Below the pieces are notes generated by a model. The model had not been told where the DNA came from. It saw nothing but the letters and a program-made list of their open reading frames with translations, and ran no database searches. A program made the translations under genes and the position numbers. A stretch of DNA of 64,000 nucleotides from Nocardia bovistercoris. GTDB taxonomy: Bacteria; Actinomycetota; Actinomycetes; Mycobacteriales; Mycobacteriaceae. The stretch covers positions 1 through 64,000 of the forward strand of contig NZ_JADMLG010000001.1 in the NCBI RefSeq assembly GCF_015674855.1, written 5' to 3'. Within the stretch, counting starts at the first letter, position 1; every line of letters starts with the position of its first letter. This document shows, piece by piece, positions 1-12,129 of the stretch.

Positions 1-2
1 TC

Positions 3-670
<668 letters not shown>

Positions 671-671
<1 letters not shown>

Positions 672-1072
672 TGCCGCAGGACGCGAACCGCGTCGAATTG
701 ACCGAAGCGGCACAGGAACTCGTGCGCACGCTGGTCGGTCGGCACGGCGCGGTCATGTTCCATCAGTCCGGCGGCTGCTGCGACGGCAGTTCACCGATGT
801 GCTATCCGCGCGGCGAATTCCGGGTCGGCGCCGCCGATGTGCTGCTCGGCTACGTCGGCGATCGGATCCCGTTCTGGATGAGCGCCGACCAGTTCGAATA
901 CTGGCGGCACACCCACCTCACCATCGACGTGGTCGCCGGACGCGGCAGCGGATTCTCCCTCGAGGCGCCGGAAGGCCTGCGTTTCCTGACCAGATCCCGC
1001 CTGCTCACCGACGCCGAACTCGAGGCGCTGGAAGCACATCCGCCGCCCACCGGAGCCGATCCCCTGCCGTGA
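671..1072 (+). CDS. DUF779 family protein
   Basis: A 133-residue protein of the DUF779 family. It has a cysteine-rich stretch, SGGCCDGSSPMCYP, near residues 38-51, which could bind a metal, and no signal peptide or membrane segment. The ATG overlaps the stop of the aldehyde dehydrogenase by one base (TGATG arrangement), so the two are translationally coupled. DUF779 genes habitually follow acetaldehyde dehydrogenase genes; an accessory or maturation role is inferred from context only. A longer in-frame ORF upstream lies inside the dehydrogenase gene and was not used. Confidence 0.85.
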
Positions 1073-1439
1073 CCGCCCGCGCGGCCACCGCCTCGATCCC
1101 GACTCGACGCGGTGGCCGCCGGACCCGACCGCTCGGCGCGGATCTCACGCGCGAACGTGACCGATCTCGCACCTTCCCGCGCCCGACGCGTTCCCGCGCC
1201 TTGTATGCGCGATCTTCGACGCCCGCCTCGACGCTCCTCGATGCCGACGGTATTCCCGTCGAACGGCGGGATCGGTGCGAACCTCTTCCCGAGCGGGCCC
1301 GCGCAGAGGATACTTTCCGGTACCCCCGGTTCTCAGCAAGCCCACAGTCATCTCTGGCGCCCGCCACGGCTTGAACTGTTCCACTGGTGGTATGCCAGTA
1401 GAGACGTACCGGCAGCGTCCGATCCAGGAGGTCAGGGCC
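1073..1439. other. Intergenic stretch, no gene recognised
   Basis: There are 367 bases between the DUF779 gene and the phosphatase gene. Open frames here carry no recognisable protein and look like GC-rich chance frames. The promoter of the phosphatase gene should be in the last part. Confidence 0.5.
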
Positions 1440-2177
1440 GTGTGTAGCGCGATGACGACGACGCGTCGTGAATTGGTTCGGCTCACCGGAATCGCGGGCG
1501 ATTCCGTCAGCAAGCGCGGGTCCCGCGCCATCAACGCCGACGCCGTCGCCACGTGGACCGACCCGACCAGCGGCCGCGCCGCGTTCGTGGTGGCCGACGG
1601 CGTCGGCGATCACCTGCCCGCAGCGCGCGCCGCCCGCGCCGCGGCCACGGTGGCCGCGCGCGAGGCCGCCCGCGGCGGCGACGCGGCCGAGGGAATCCTT
1701 GCCGCGCAACGGCATCTGCTGCGCGAGTTCCCGGAGCCGAAGGCCGACAGCGCCCTCGTCGTCGCCGTGCTCCCGACCACCGACCGCGACGACGCCCCCG
1801 CCGATATCGCCTGGGTCGGCGACTGCCGCGCCTACCGCTGGAACGGCCGCACCCTGCACCAGATCACCACCGACCACACCCTGGCCGAATACCTGCGCCT
1901 GCGCGGCCGCTACGCCGCACCGCGCACCCACCACATCATCACCACCACCGTGCGCACCGTGCGTCCCGATCAGATCGGCCGCGCCGCCACCGGATCCAGC
2001 AACGGTCGGCTGCTGCTCAGCACCGACGGCGTCCACAAACCCCTCGGCATCGCCGCGATCAAAGCGGCCCTGGCCTGCGGCGAATCCGCGCAGGCCACGG
2101 CCGACGGCCTGGTCGAACTCGCCCTGCACAGCGGCGGCCGCGACAACGCCTCCGCCTTCGTCATCGACCGCCGCTGA
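1440..2177 (+). CDS. PP2C-family protein serine/threonine phosphatase
   Basis: A cytosolic phosphatase of the metal-dependent PP2C class that removes phosphate from Ser/Thr. In order it shows an N-terminal RGSRAINADA segment, VVADGVGD (metal-binding Asp-Gly), WVGDCRAYRW, LLSTDGVHKPL and a C-terminal GGRDNASAFVI, which are the hallmark PP2C motifs. At 245 residues it is a minimal catalytic domain with no membrane anchor. The GTG at 1440 is chosen because AGGAGG lies 8 bases upstream; ATG at 1452 is a close alternative, and an in-frame ATG at 1392 has no good ribosome site. It converges on mpa across a strong hairpin. A possible partner kinase lies at 12.9-14.6 kb, but no link is shown. Confidence 0.85.
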   Translation: MCSAMTTTRRELVRLTGIAGDSVSKRGSRAINADAVATWTDPTSGRAAFVVADGVGDHLPAARAARAAATVAAREAARGGDAAEGILAAQRHLLREFPEPKADSALVVAVLPTTDRDDAPADIAWVGDCRAYRWNGRTLHQITTDHTLAEYLRLRGRYAAPRTHHIITTTVRTVRPDQIGRAATGSSNGRLLLSTDGVHKPLGIAAIKAALACGESAQATADGLVELALHSGGRDNASAFVIDRR

Positions 2178-2213
2178 CGCCCGGCGCACCGGCAACGGAC
2201 TCACGGACAACAC

Positions 2214-2243
2214 AGGAGCCGCGTCCCGAAGGACGCGGCTCCT
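2214..2243. terminator. Bidirectional hairpin terminator
   Basis: A perfect 13-bp stem (AGGAGCCGCGTCC and its complement) with a CGAA tetraloop lies between the convergent phosphatase and mpa genes. There is no clear T-tract, as is common in actinobacteria. Confidence 0.8.
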
Positions 2244-2258
2244 CGTGTCGATGTGGGA

Positions 2259-4019
2259 TTACAGGTACTGCCCGGTGTTCGACTCGGTGTCGATGGCTCG
2301 GCTGGCCGAGGCGTTCTTGCCGGTGACCAGCGTACGGATGTAGACGATCCGCTCGCCCTTCTTGCCCGAGATGCGAGCCCAGTCATCGGGATTCGTGGTG
2401 TTGGGCAGGTCCTCGTTCTCGGAGAACTCGTCCACGATCGAATCGTAGAGATGCTGGATGCGCAGACCCGGATTGCCGGTGTCGAGCACGGCCTTGATCG
2501 CGTACTTCTTGGAGCGGTCCACGATGTTCTGGATCATGGCGCCGGAGTTGAAGTCCTTGAAGTACAGGACCTCCTTGTCACCGTTGGCGTAGGTGACCTC
2601 GAGGAAGCGGTTGTCCTCGCTCTCCGCGTACATCCGGTCGACGACCCGCTCGATCATCGCCTGGATGCAGGCCACCTTGTCGCCGCCGAATTCGGCGACG
2701 TCGTCGGCGTGCAGCGGCAGGAACTCGGTCAGGTACTTGGAGAAGATGTCCTGCGCCGACTCGGCGTCGGGGCGCTCGATCTTGATCTTCACGTCGAGGC
2801 GGCCCGGACGCAGGATCGCGGGGTCGATCATGTCCTCACGGTTGGAGGCGCCGATCACGATCACGTTCTCCAGGCCCTCGACGCCGTCGATCTCCGACAG
2901 CAGCTGCGGCACCACCGTGGTCTCCACGTCGGAGGACACACCCGAACCTCGGGTGCGGAAGATCGAGTCCATCTCGTCGAAGAACACGATCACCGGCGTG
3001 CCCTCGGACGCCTTCTCGCGCGCCCGCTGGAAGATGATCCTGATGTGGCGCTCGGTCTCGCCGACGAACTTGTTCAGCAGTTCGGGGCCCTTGATGTTGA
3101 GGAAGAAGGACTTGGCCTCCTTGGCGTCCTCACCGCGCGCCTCGGCGATCTTCTTGGCCAGCGAGTTGGCCACCGCCTTGGCGATCAGCGTCTTGCCGCA
3201 GCCGGGCGGACCGTAGAGCAGCACGCCCTTGGGCGGGCGCAGCGCGTACTCCCGGAACAGGTCCTTGTGCAGGAACGGCAGCTCGACCGCGTCGCGGATC
3301 TGCTCGATCTGGCGGGCCAGACCGCCGATGTCCTCGTAGCCGACGTCGGGGACTTCCTCCAGCACCAGGTCCTCGACCTCGGCTTTCGGCACGCGTTCGA
3401 AGGCGAATCCGGCCTTGCTGTCGACCAGGAGGGAGTCACCCGGCCTGAGTTTGCGGATCGGGGAATCGGGATCGTCGAGATCATCGAGCTCGGCGATCTT
3501 GGCCAGCGGACCGGACAGCCACACGACCCGCTCCTCGTCGGCATGGCCGACGACGAGGGCGCGGCGGCCGTCGTCGAGGATCTCGCGCAGGGTGCCGATC
3601 TCGCCGACGGAGTCGAACACGCCCGCCTCGACCACCGTGAGCGCCTCGTTGAGGCGGACGGTCTGACCGTATTCGAGCGAATCGGTGTCGATGTTCGGCG
3701 AGCAGGTCAACCGCATCTTGCGGCCCGAGGTGAACACGTCGACCGTCTGATCGTCGTACACGCCGATCAGGATGCCGTATCCGCTCGGCGGCTGACCGAG
3801 CCGATCGACCTCCTCGCGCAGCGCGACCAGCTGCTGACGCGCCTCCTTGAGGGTGTCCATCAGCTTCGTGTTGCGAATCGTCAGCGAATCGACGCGGGCT
3901 TCCAATTCCCGCGCGTGATCAGGCGAATCGGCGAGTTGCCTCCGGAGTGCAGCCGCCTCGGCGCGTACTGCCTCGAGCTCTCTCCAGGCCGCCGAATCGG
4001 AATTCTCGATGGGGCTCAT
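2259..4019 (-). CDS. mpa: Mycobacterial proteasomal ATPase Mpa/ARC
   Basis: This hexameric AAA+ ATPase recognises Pup-tagged proteins, unfolds them and feeds them to the 20S proteasome. The 586 residues contain an N-terminal coiled coil (about 10-70, heptads around [19 protein letters not shown]), OB domains, then one AAA+ module with Walker A GPPGCGKT at 269-276 and Walker [11 protein letters not shown] near 345. The last residues, GQYL, are the C-terminal motif that docks into the proteasome ring. Start 4019 is chosen because GGAGGAG lies 6 bases upstream; an in-frame ATG at 4085 would add 22 residues. dop, pup and prcBA are not next to it in this window. Similarity to the M. tuberculosis protein, as I remember it, is very high. 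Confidence 0.97.
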   Translation of the reverse strand: MSPIENSDSAAWRELEAVRAEAAALRRQLADSPDHARELEARVDSLTIRNTKLMDTLKEARQQLVALREEVDRLGQPPSGYGILIGVYDDQTVDVFTSGRKMRLTCSPNIDTDSLEYGQTVRLNEALTVVEAGVFDSVGEIGTLREILDDGRRALVVGHADEERVVWLSGPLAKIAELDDLDDPDSPIRKLRPGDSLLVDSKAGFAFERVPKAEVEDLVLEEVPDVGYEDIGGLARQIEQIRDAVELPFLHKDLFREYALRPPKGVLLYGPPGCGKTLIAKAVANSLAKKIAEARGEDAKEAKSFFLNIKGPELLNKFVGETERHIRIIFQRAREKASEGTPVIVFFDEMDSIFRTRGSGVSSDVETTVVPQLLSEIDGVEGLENVIVIGASNREDMIDPAILRPGRLDVKIKIERPDAESAQDIFSKYLTEFLPLHADDVAEFGGDKVACIQAMIERVVDRMYAESEDNRFLEVTYANGDKEVLYFKDFNSGAMIQNIVDRSKKYAIKAVLDTGNPGLRIQHLYDSIVDEFSENEDLPNTTNPDDWARISGKKGERIVYIRTLVTGKNASASRAIDTESNTGQYL

Positions 4020-4133
4020 GTGCTGCTCCTCCCAGTCCCGGTCTATCAACGCTACCGGGCGTGAACGGTTCTCGCTGTCCGACATGGTTTCTTCGTGATC
4101 ACATCTGCGCTTCTATCGGCGGCGGAAGTCCAT

Positions 4134-4148
4134 GTTAGCCTGCCCTAA
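4134..4148. promoter_or_regulatory. Possible IdeR/DtxR-like half-palindrome
   Basis: TTAG and CTAA arms lie around a 7-base centre in the short divergent region between mpa and the lipoprotein gene. It resembles part of an iron-dependent repressor box but is incomplete. Confidence 0.25.
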
Positions 4149-4197
4149 CCCGAACCGGACGAGAGTTCTCGTCCATCGAGCCGAAAGGTTGCCAGTA

Positions 4198-4734
4198 ATG
4201 CTCTTCACCGCCAGATCCCTGCGCGGATGCGTCGCCGCCGTCGCGGTGGCCGTCGCCGCGACGGTCGGGCTCACCGGATGTGGATCGGACGACAAGTCCG
4301 ACACCGCCACCAGCGCCACCTCCTCTGCAAATACCACATCCGCAGCCGCCGGGACCACGGGTTCGGGCGGTCACGGTGGTAATCACAGTGACGGCGCCCC
4401 GACCGCGGAGGAGCTGCAGAACACACTCGCCGTCTTCGCCGCCGCCGACAAGCCAACCGCGGACAAGGTCGCGGTCGTGGTCGACGGCCAGAAGCGGGCC
4501 GCCAACATCGACCAGATGACCAAACTGCTCGCGGGCTACGGCGCGCTGAAGTTCATCGTCAGCGACGTCAAGGTCGACGGCGCCACCGCCACCGCGCAGA
4601 CCGTCATCAGCTCGCCCAACGGCGACGCCCCGCCCATGCCGCTGACCTGGCAGAAGGTCGACGGCAAGTGGAAGATCGCCGACGCGAGCGCGTGCGTTCT
4701 GCTCGGCTTCGCCCAGGCGCCCTGCACACCGTAG
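4198..4734 (+). CDS. LppK-position lipoprotein, MTB12-like
   Basis: A 178-residue secreted lipoprotein. The signal peptide (about residues 1-24, basic start then an AVAVAVAATVG core) ends in the lipobox LTGC, so Cys would be lipidated and the protein anchored outside the membrane. A Thr/Ser/Gly-rich linker follows, then a folded domain beginning ELQNTLAVFAAADKP that resembles the low-molecular-weight antigen MTB12 family. The start at 4198 places the signal peptide correctly and has GAAAGG upstream; the longer frame from 4132 would put the lipobox too far in. Its position between mpa and trmI matches lppK (Rv2116) of M. tuberculosis. Function unknown. Confidence 0.85.
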   Translation: MLFTARSLRGCVAAVAVAVAATVGLTGCGSDDKSDTATSATSSANTTSAAAGTTGSGGHGGNHSDGAPTAEELQNTLAVFAAADKPTADKVAVVVDGQKRAANIDQMTKLLAGYGALKFIVSDVKVDGATATAQTVISSPNGDAPPMPLTWQKVDGKWKIADASACVLLGFAQAPCTP

Positions 4735-4745
4735 TCGGCCGACGT

Positions 4746-4778
4746 TCCGCCCGTGCGAGCAGGCCGCGCACGGGCGGA
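4746..4778. terminator. Bidirectional hairpin terminator
   Basis: Perfect 12-bp arms TCCGCCCGTGCG and CGCACGGGCGGA with a 9-base loop lie between the convergent lipoprotein and trmI genes. Confidence 0.8.
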
Positions 4779-4791
4779 CGCGCAAGGCCGC

Positions 4792-6629
<1,838 letters not shown>

Positions 6630-6964
6630 TCGCGGAATGCGCGGTAATCACGGGATCGGACGGTGGAATCGCGGCACAGCGACACCGAAAGCTCCATTCC
6701 CACAACGAAATTCACCGACGTCACCGAACCGAACCCCACGACCGGACACCGGTCCGCCTCGCGCATCCGAAATCTCATCGGGATCCCGCCGAAAGCCTTT
6801 CCCACAGTTCCAGTTTCGTGGGGACCGCATCGCCGATCAGGCCGAGCGCGATGCGCAGACACGCACGATGTTGTGCGCCGACCGCAGGCGCGCGCACGAC
6901 GTCAAGTCCCGCACGCGAAATCCAGCCCGCGAGCGGTGTCAGGTCGCGTCCACGCACGCGTGCG
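6630..6964. other. Intergenic stretch, no gene recognised
   Basis: These 335 bases between the nuclease gene and the end of hisG hold overlapping open frames, none with recognisable domains. I see no terminator as clear as those at 2214 and 4746. Confidence 0.4.
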
Positions 6965-7816
6965 TCAGAACGCTCGGCAGGAGCGGATATCGGTGGCGAG
7001 GATGGCTTTCGCGCCGAGTTCGGCGAGCTGATCCATGACCGCGTTGCCCTGCCCGCGCGGCACCAGCGCGCGCACCGCCACCCATGTCTCGTCGGCCAGC
7101 GGCGAGACCGTCGGCGATTCGAGTCCCGGTGTGATGAGCACCGCGCGCTCGAGCAGGTCCCTCGGGCAGTCGTAGTCCAGCATCAAGTACTGCTGGGCGA
7201 ACACCACGCCCTGCACGCGGGCCACGAGCTGATTGCGGGCGCGGTCCGCGCGGTCGGCGCCCTCGCGTTCGATGAGCACGCCCTCCGAATCGCACAGGAT
7301 GTCGCCGAAGGCGACCAGATTGTGCTGGCGCAGGGTGCGCCCGGAACCGACCACGTCGGCGATGGCGTCGGCGACGCCGAGTTGGATGGAGATCTCCACC
7401 GCGCCGTCGAGGCGGATCACCTCGGCCCTGATGCCGCGCCGCTCCAGGTCGGTGAGCACCAGATTCGGGTACGAGGTGGCGATGCGCTTGCCGTGCAGGT
7501 CCTCGACCTTCCAGTCCTGCCCCGCGGGTGCGGCGTAGCGGAAGGTGGAGCGGCCGAAGCCGAGGGAGATCCGCTCCTGGACCGGCGCACCGGAATCGAG
7601 AGCGAGATCACGGCCGGTGATGCCGAGGTCGAGTTCACCGGAACCGACATAGATGGCGATGTCCTTGGGCCGCAGGAAGAAGAATTCGACCTGGTTGGCG
7701 GGATCGAGAACAGTGAGGTCGCGCGAATCGGTGCGCTTGCGGTAGCCCGCCTCGCTGAGGATGGAGGTGGCCGATTCGGACAGGGCGCCTTTGTTGGGGA
7801 CTGCGACGCGCAGCAT
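6965..7816 (-). CDS. hisG: ATP phosphoribosyltransferase (long/Mtb-type HisG)
   Basis: First enzyme of histidine synthesis: ATP plus PRPP gives phosphoribosyl-ATP. The 283 residues begin [14 protein letters not shown] and contain [35 protein letters not shown] (PRPP-binding region) and a C-terminal regulatory domain ending [16 protein letters not shown]. The length fits the HisG-long form, which is inhibited by histidine through its C-terminal domain and needs no HisZ. The ATG at 7816 is preceded by AAGGA. It lies 49 bases downstream of hisE on the same strand, so the two form an operon. Confidence 0.96.
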   Translation of the reverse strand: MLRVAVPNKGALSESATSILSEAGYRKRTDSRDLTVLDPANQVEFFFLRPKDIAIYVGSGELDLGITGRDLALDSGAPVQERISLGFGRSTFRYAAPAGQDWKVEDLHGKRIATSYPNLVLTDLERRGIRAEVIRLDGAVEISIQLGVADAIADVVGSGRTLRQHNLVAFGDILCDSEGVLIEREGADRADRARNQLVARVQGVVFAQQYLMLDYDCPRDLLERAVLITPGLESPTVSPLADETWVAVRALVPRGQGNAVMDQLAELGAKAILATDIRSCRAF

Positions 7817-7865
7817 GGGGGAAGGTCCTTTCGGGATGTGACGGTGACGGGGCGCGGTGCGGCCG

Positions 7866-8129
7866 TCACAGATGTCGGTACACGTCCTCGAGTTCCAGCC
7901 CGCGGCCAACCATCAGCACCTGGACCCAGTAGAGCAGCTGGGAGATCTCCTCGGCCAGCGCGTCGTCGCTCTCGTGCTCGGCGGCCAGCCACACCTCGCC
8001 CGCCTCCTCGAGCACCTTCTTACCCTGGGTATGCACGCCCGCGTCCAGTGCGGCCACGGTGCCCGACCCATGGGGACGGGTGCGGGCGCGGTCCTGGAGC
8101 TCGGCGAACAGGGTTTCGAAGTTCTTCAC
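7866..8129 (-). CDS. hisE: Phosphoribosyl-ATP pyrophosphatase
   Basis: Second histidine-pathway enzyme, hydrolysing phosphoribosyl-ATP to phosphoribosyl-AMP. This is a stand-alone HisE of 87 residues, all-alpha MazG-like fold, with [18 protein letters not shown] (metal-binding Glu residues) and [13 protein letters not shown]. The start is a GTG at 8129, giving the standard [10 protein letters not shown] beginning. It is the first gene of a hisE-hisG operon. Confidence 0.95.
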   Translation of the reverse strand: MKNFETLFAELQDRARTRPHGSGTVAALDAGVHTQGKKVLEEAGEVWLAAEHESDDALAEEISQLLYWVQVLMVGRGLELEDVYRHL

Positions 8130-8173
8130 GGGTGACCATTCTTTCAGACTCCCGCACACTCCCCGCACACAGC

Positions 8174-8203
8174 ACCACCCCGCCGACGGATCGACGGGGT
8201 GGT
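8174..8203. terminator. Hairpin terminator after the acyltransferase gene
   Basis: Arms ACCACCCCG and CGGGGTGGT flank a 12-base loop just past the acyltransferase stop and before hisE, both on the minus strand. Confidence 0.65.
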
Positions 8204-8219
8204 AGCCGGGTGAACGCGT

Positions 8220-10034
8220 TCAGTCCTGCGCGAGCAGCGCCTCGAGGTCGGCGACCGCGGTGCGCAGATGTCCGGCGAAGGCGTGCATCTGGTCGGCGAC
8301 CGGCTCCGGGGTGGCCAGATACAGGTTCCAGCGGTCCGGCAGCAGGACGTAGGCGACGCCGATGCAGGTCGGGCTGGTCGACCCGAATCCGAAGAAAGTG
8401 ATGTTGACCGACGGCGCGGAACTGGTGGACAGGTAGTCGTCGCGCATGATCGTCCAGCCGGGGCTGTCGTAGAGCGGCAGCGCCTCGGTGGCGCCGAGTT
8501 CGGCGCCGCGGCGACGCTGGATCCACTGCAGTTCCCACAGGTGCTGTTCGGGCGCCGCGCCGGACTGGCACTGCTTGGCCCGCTCGACGTGGGTCGCCGC
8601 CGCCGTGCGCGCGGCCGCGAGCTTGGCCGCCGCGTCGACCTCGGGATCGACCATCGCGTCCACGAAGGCGATCAGCTCCGGCGTCACCACCCGCATGGCC
8701 TCGGTGCGGCCGTTGCGGTACTGCCTGGTGGCGATGGATTCGTAGGTGGCGCCGGTGAGCCCCTTGCTGCGCCGGTGCGCGAGCTGGTAGCTGAGCTGGG
8801 CGAAGGCGTCCGGGGAGATCTTCAGCTCCTTGGCGCGCGCGGTGCCGAAGCTGTCGAAGGACACCGTGAGGGTGGCGTTGGCCGCGGCGTAGGCGGCGAA
8901 ATCCGCGCCCGCCGCGCCGATCGCCGCGCGCAGGGCGTCGTCGAGGACGAATTCGATCGGCGCGACGGCGGGCGCGCCCTGCCGCTGCGCACCCGAGCGG
9001 GCCGCGTGTTCGGCGGCCGAGGTCTCGAGCAGGGTGTCGACGAAGGACAGGATGGTCGTGCCGTCCAGACCGCAGTGCTCGACGTTGATGCCCGCCTGGC
9101 CGTCGGCGAAGACGATGAACGACACCGACTTGTCGAACCACCGGTTGCCGCTGTCGCCGTGCAGCAGCTGATCACAGGCGTGCTGCACGTCACGGGGCGC
9201 GAAATCCTCGAGGCAGACGCAGAACAGCGCCGTCTCCAACTCCTCCAGCGCCGCGACGTTCGCCGGTTCGGCCAGCAGCGCCGCCCGGTCGGCGGCCCAT
9301 TCGGCGCGCGCCTTGGTGGTGAGATGCCCCACGGCGGCGTCGGCGGGCACCCGCTGCTCCCCCGCGCGCTGCACCGCCCGCAGGCCATCGGCGAGATCCT
9401 CGGGCGTGTAGGGCGCGCCCTCGGGACCGATCACGTCGACGCGGAACAGGTTGCCGCGGTGGAAGACCGCGATGTGGCGCGCGGCGGACGGTCCCGGCTG
9501 CTCGTCGGAATACGGCGCCCGCACGCTGTCCTGTTCGACGCCGGGAATCCGGGTCTCGGAGAACAGGAACTTGTTCTGCCACATCGACAACTGCTGCCCG
9601 CGCTGGGTGACCGGCGGGATCGCTTCCTCGTCGAGCGCCAGTTTGTAGTCGACGGCCGCGGCGATGATCCCGGCCGCGCGCTCGACCTGGGTGGCGCCGG
9701 TGGACGCGGCGAGCACGGTGTCGTCGCGGAAGAGGAAGAAGAAGTTGGCGTTCAGGGCGATCCGGTCGCGGCGGCCGAGATACCGCGACGGCCAGAACAG
9801 GTCGAGCCAGCTGCCGACACCCGGTGTCGCGTCGTATTCCCGCAGGGCCTCGTGCAGGACCCGGCCCTGGCCGTCCGCGCGCAGCAGATCGTCGACGGCC
9901 GCCTCGGTAGTGGCAAGTTCGTCGTCGGTCAGCAGCGGCGCGGACCAGCGCAGGAAGCGCTCGGCGCTGTCCTCCAAGGTCGGCAGCGGTACCCGCGGCA
10001 GGTGGTCTTCGGCGGCGAAGGTGCGGTCGCTCAA
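8220..10034 (-). CDS. Choline/carnitine O-acyltransferase family protein
   Basis: A 604-residue enzyme of the carnitine/choline acyltransferase superfamily, which moves acyl groups between CoA and an amino-alcohol. It begins LPRVPLPTLEDSAERFLRW and has the active-site His in GINVEHCGLDGTT near residue 320, which matches the family's catalytic region, and STSSAPSVNITFFGFGSTSP near the C-terminus, the carnitine/choline-site region. The length is right for a complete single-copy enzyme. The family is mainly eukaryotic but occurs in nocardiae and mycobacteria. It is an apparent single-gene unit with its own terminator. The acyl acceptor cannot be told from the sequence. Confidence 0.85.
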   Translation of the reverse strand: MSDRTFAAEDHLPRVPLPTLEDSAERFLRWSAPLLTDDELATTEAAVDDLLRADGQGRVLHEALREYDATPGVGSWLDLFWPSRYLGRRDRIALNANFFFLFRDDTVLAASTGATQVERAAGIIAAAVDYKLALDEEAIPPVTQRGQQLSMWQNKFLFSETRIPGVEQDSVRAPYSDEQPGPSAARHIAVFHRGNLFRVDVIGPEGAPYTPEDLADGLRAVQRAGEQRVPADAAVGHLTTKARAEWAADRAALLAEPANVAALEELETALFCVCLEDFAPRDVQHACDQLLHGDSGNRWFDKSVSFIVFADGQAGINVEHCGLDGTTILSFVDTLLETSAAEHAARSGAQRQGAPAVAPIEFVLDDALRAAIGAAGADFAAYAAANATLTVSFDSFGTARAKELKISPDAFAQLSYQLAHRRSKGLTGATYESIATRQYRNGRTEAMRVVTPELIAFVDAMVDPEVDAAAKLAAARTAAATHVERAKQCQSGAAPEQHLWELQWIQRRRGAELGATEALPLYDSPGWTIMRDDYLSTSSAPSVNITFFGFGSTSPTCIGVAYVLLPDRWNLYLATPEPVADQMHAFAGHLRTAVADLEALLAQD

Positions 10035-10195
10035 GTCGGATTCCTCGGTGTGATGGGGTGGACGGGTGCGAAATTACGGACATCGGGACGGCGATGCGAC
10101 GGCGTATCACGCGACATGACGCGGCGACTCACCACACACGATCCTCGGTGTCGAGGCGGAGTTTGGGAAGGGCCGTGGCGCGTGTCGTTCGCCGC

Positions 10196-11032
10196 TCAGC
10201 CGCGATCTTCGACCGCGCCCGGCTCGGGCAGCGGGCGCGACAGATACAGGGCGGCGTAGAGCCACCCACGCGATTCCTGTCCCTCGGTGTCGATTCCCCT
10301 GTCGGACAGGGCGTTCAGCACCTGCGCGCGCTCGTCGTCGGAGGCGAAGCGACGCTGTTCGAACAGGCCGGGCACGCGTTCGGTGCGGTAGCCGAGCGCG
10401 GCGAATTCCGCCGCGATGGGGGCGAAGTCGAACATGCGGAGCACGAAATGGGCCATCCACGGCCTGCGGGCCGGATCGGCGGTGGCGATGCGGACCAGGG
10501 TCTTCTCGGTGACGTAGCCGACGCATCCGGTGGAGATCACGATATCGGCCGAGGCCAGCAGATCGCGCTGGGCTTCGGTGGGGTCGGCGCTTTCCAGGTC
10601 GGCGTGCACGATGTCGTGCAGCAGACCGGCTTCGTTCGCGTAGTCCAGTGCCGGGCGGGCGGCGTCCATACCGATGAAACGGACATCGGGACAGGCGTCG
10701 CCCTCGGCTAGTCGGGCGCGGTCGCGCGACACCATGGCGGCGCGGCTCGCGGCCTCGCCCGCGCGATAGTGTTCGGAGAGTTCGTCGATGGTGAGACCGA
10801 GGCGCAGCAGGGCGGCGTTCACGCCGTAGGAGCAGCCGATGTCGAGCACGGTCGGCGCGTGCGTGCGCGTGGCGGCGCGGTATTCGCGAATCTGCTGTTC
10901 GAAGAAGGGTTTCGCCAGTTCCGGTATGCGATAGTCCAGTGCCGACATCCGAGCGTAGTACTCGCGGGGATCGGGTCGGTCGTAGATGTGGTCGAAGGAG
11001 GCTTTCCCGGTCGTATGTAACGGCACTGGCAC
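10196..11032 (-). CDS. Class I SAM-dependent methyltransferase
   Basis: A 278-residue Rossmann-fold methyltransferase. The SAM-binding glycine motif is VLDIGCSYGVN (around residue 62), followed by FIGMDAARPALDYA and VISTGCVGYV. The start is GTG at 11032 with GAGAGGA upstream. It lies 30 bases downstream of the oxygenase gene on the same strand, so the two are probably co-transcribed and may act on the same small molecule. No closer substrate class can be given. Confidence 0.8.
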   Translation of the reverse strand: MPVPLHTTGKASFDHIYDRPDPREYYARMSALDYRIPELAKPFFEQQIREYRAATRTHAPTVLDIGCSYGVNAALLRLGLTIDELSEHYRAGEAASRAAMVSRDRARLAEGDACPDVRFIGMDAARPALDYANEAGLLHDIVHADLESADPTEAQRDLLASADIVISTGCVGYVTEKTLVRIATADPARRPWMAHFVLRMFDFAPIAAEFAALGYRTERVPGLFEQRRFASDDERAQVLNALSDRGIDTEGQESRGWLYAALYLSRPLPEPGAVEDRG

Positions 11033-11062
11033 GCTTGTGGTTCCTCTCGATCGCGGGATCGG

Positions 11063-11923
11063 CTAGTCGAGTAGCCGGTCGCCGCGGACAGCGTCGGCCG
11101 CGGCTAGATGATCCGGTAGTACCCGCCCGAACAGCTGGCGGGTGCGTTCCACGGTGCCGATGACACCGGGCCGGTCGGTGTAGGCGAAGATCGCCGAATG
11201 TCGTTGGTGGCCACCGGTTACCGGTGAGACCCGATGCAGGGAGAAGCGCCCGCGGAACAGTTGCAGATCGCCCGGCCGAAGCGCGAGCCCGCGCACCAGC
11301 CGCTCGCCCGAGCCGGTCAGCACGTCGCGCACGTCGTCGAGGTTCTCGGCGTGCGGCGAGCGAATGTTCGGGCAGTACTCGAAGACTCCGCCGGACGCGG
11401 CGGGCTGGGTCAGCATGCTGACGGTGAATTCGTTGGTGTCGAAATGCCAGGGGTGCGACATCCCTGGCGCGACCACGTTCAGGCAGAGCCCGGCCAGCGG
11501 GTCGGCGAATTCGTGCAGTTCGGCGAGTCCGAAGCAGTCGGCGACGAAGCGCTGGAACGGCTCGCTGGTGTAGAGCCGGTGGATGAGCGCGTCGGCCGGG
11601 ATGCGATCGCGCGGGACGAACGCGTTGCCTCGGTCGAGCACGATGCGGCCCGGATGGTCTTGCGGCAGTTCGGTATCCAGCGGAATGTTGTAGGCGTTGA
11701 CCCGCTCGACCTCGTAGTACGCGTGCGGCGCCATCGCCTCGCCCTGCGCCCGCAAGGTCTCGACGAGCGCGGGCCGGATGAACTCCCGCAGCACGGTGCA
11801 TCCGTCTTCGGCGAGTTCCGCCCGCGCCAGCGCGACCACACCCTCCCGGTCCGCGCTCCCGACATCGGCCAGCGGATACCTTGCGGTATCGACGATCTCG
11901 TCCAGCACGCCCGCAACTGCCAT
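11063..11923 (-). CDS. HalD/BesD-like Fe(II)/2-oxoglutarate oxygenase
   Basis: A 286-residue non-haem iron oxygenase resembling the HalD/BesD group, which acts on free amino acids. The iron-binding motif is read as HPWHFDTNEF near residue 160. It therefore keeps HxD, whereas true halogenases of this group carry HxG, so hydroxylation rather than chlorination is predicted. The distal His lies in SLHRVSPV near residue 230, followed by HSAIFAYTDRPG. The start is ATG 11923, with ATG 11932 as an alternative; neither has a strong ribosome site. Operon with the downstream methyltransferase. Substrate unknown. Confidence 0.72.
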   Translation of the reverse strand: MAVAGVLDEIVDTARYPLADVGSADREGVVALARAELAEDGCTVLREFIRPALVETLRAQGEAMAPHAYYEVERVNAYNIPLDTELPQDHPGRIVLDRGNAFVPRDRIPADALIHRLYTSEPFQRFVADCFGLAELHEFADPLAGLCLNVVAPGMSHPWHFDTNEFTVSMLTQPAASGGVFEYCPNIRSPHAENLDDVRDVLTGSGERLVRGLALRPGDLQLFRGRFSLHRVSPVTGGHQRHSAIFAYTDRPGVIGTVERTRQLFGRVLPDHLAAADAVRGDRLLD

Positions 11924-12129
11924 GAGGCCCATTCTGCTGGCCGATCCCCGCGACACGCCCGAGATTCCGAAAGATAGCCCGTGACTACTGTCACACCTAC
12001 CAACAGGGCGCACATGTGTTGCGGGACAGTAACTCTCACCCCGACACACGGACAAGCGCAGAGCCTGTTGACGCGAGACTCCCAGGGCCGCGAACCCGCG
12101 GCGACGAAGTCGACGCCGATAAACACAAC

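Noticed and set aside
2253..4064. 603-codon open frame on the plus strand
   Set aside because: It is the antisense shadow of mpa; the minus strand gives an unmistakable Mpa protein.
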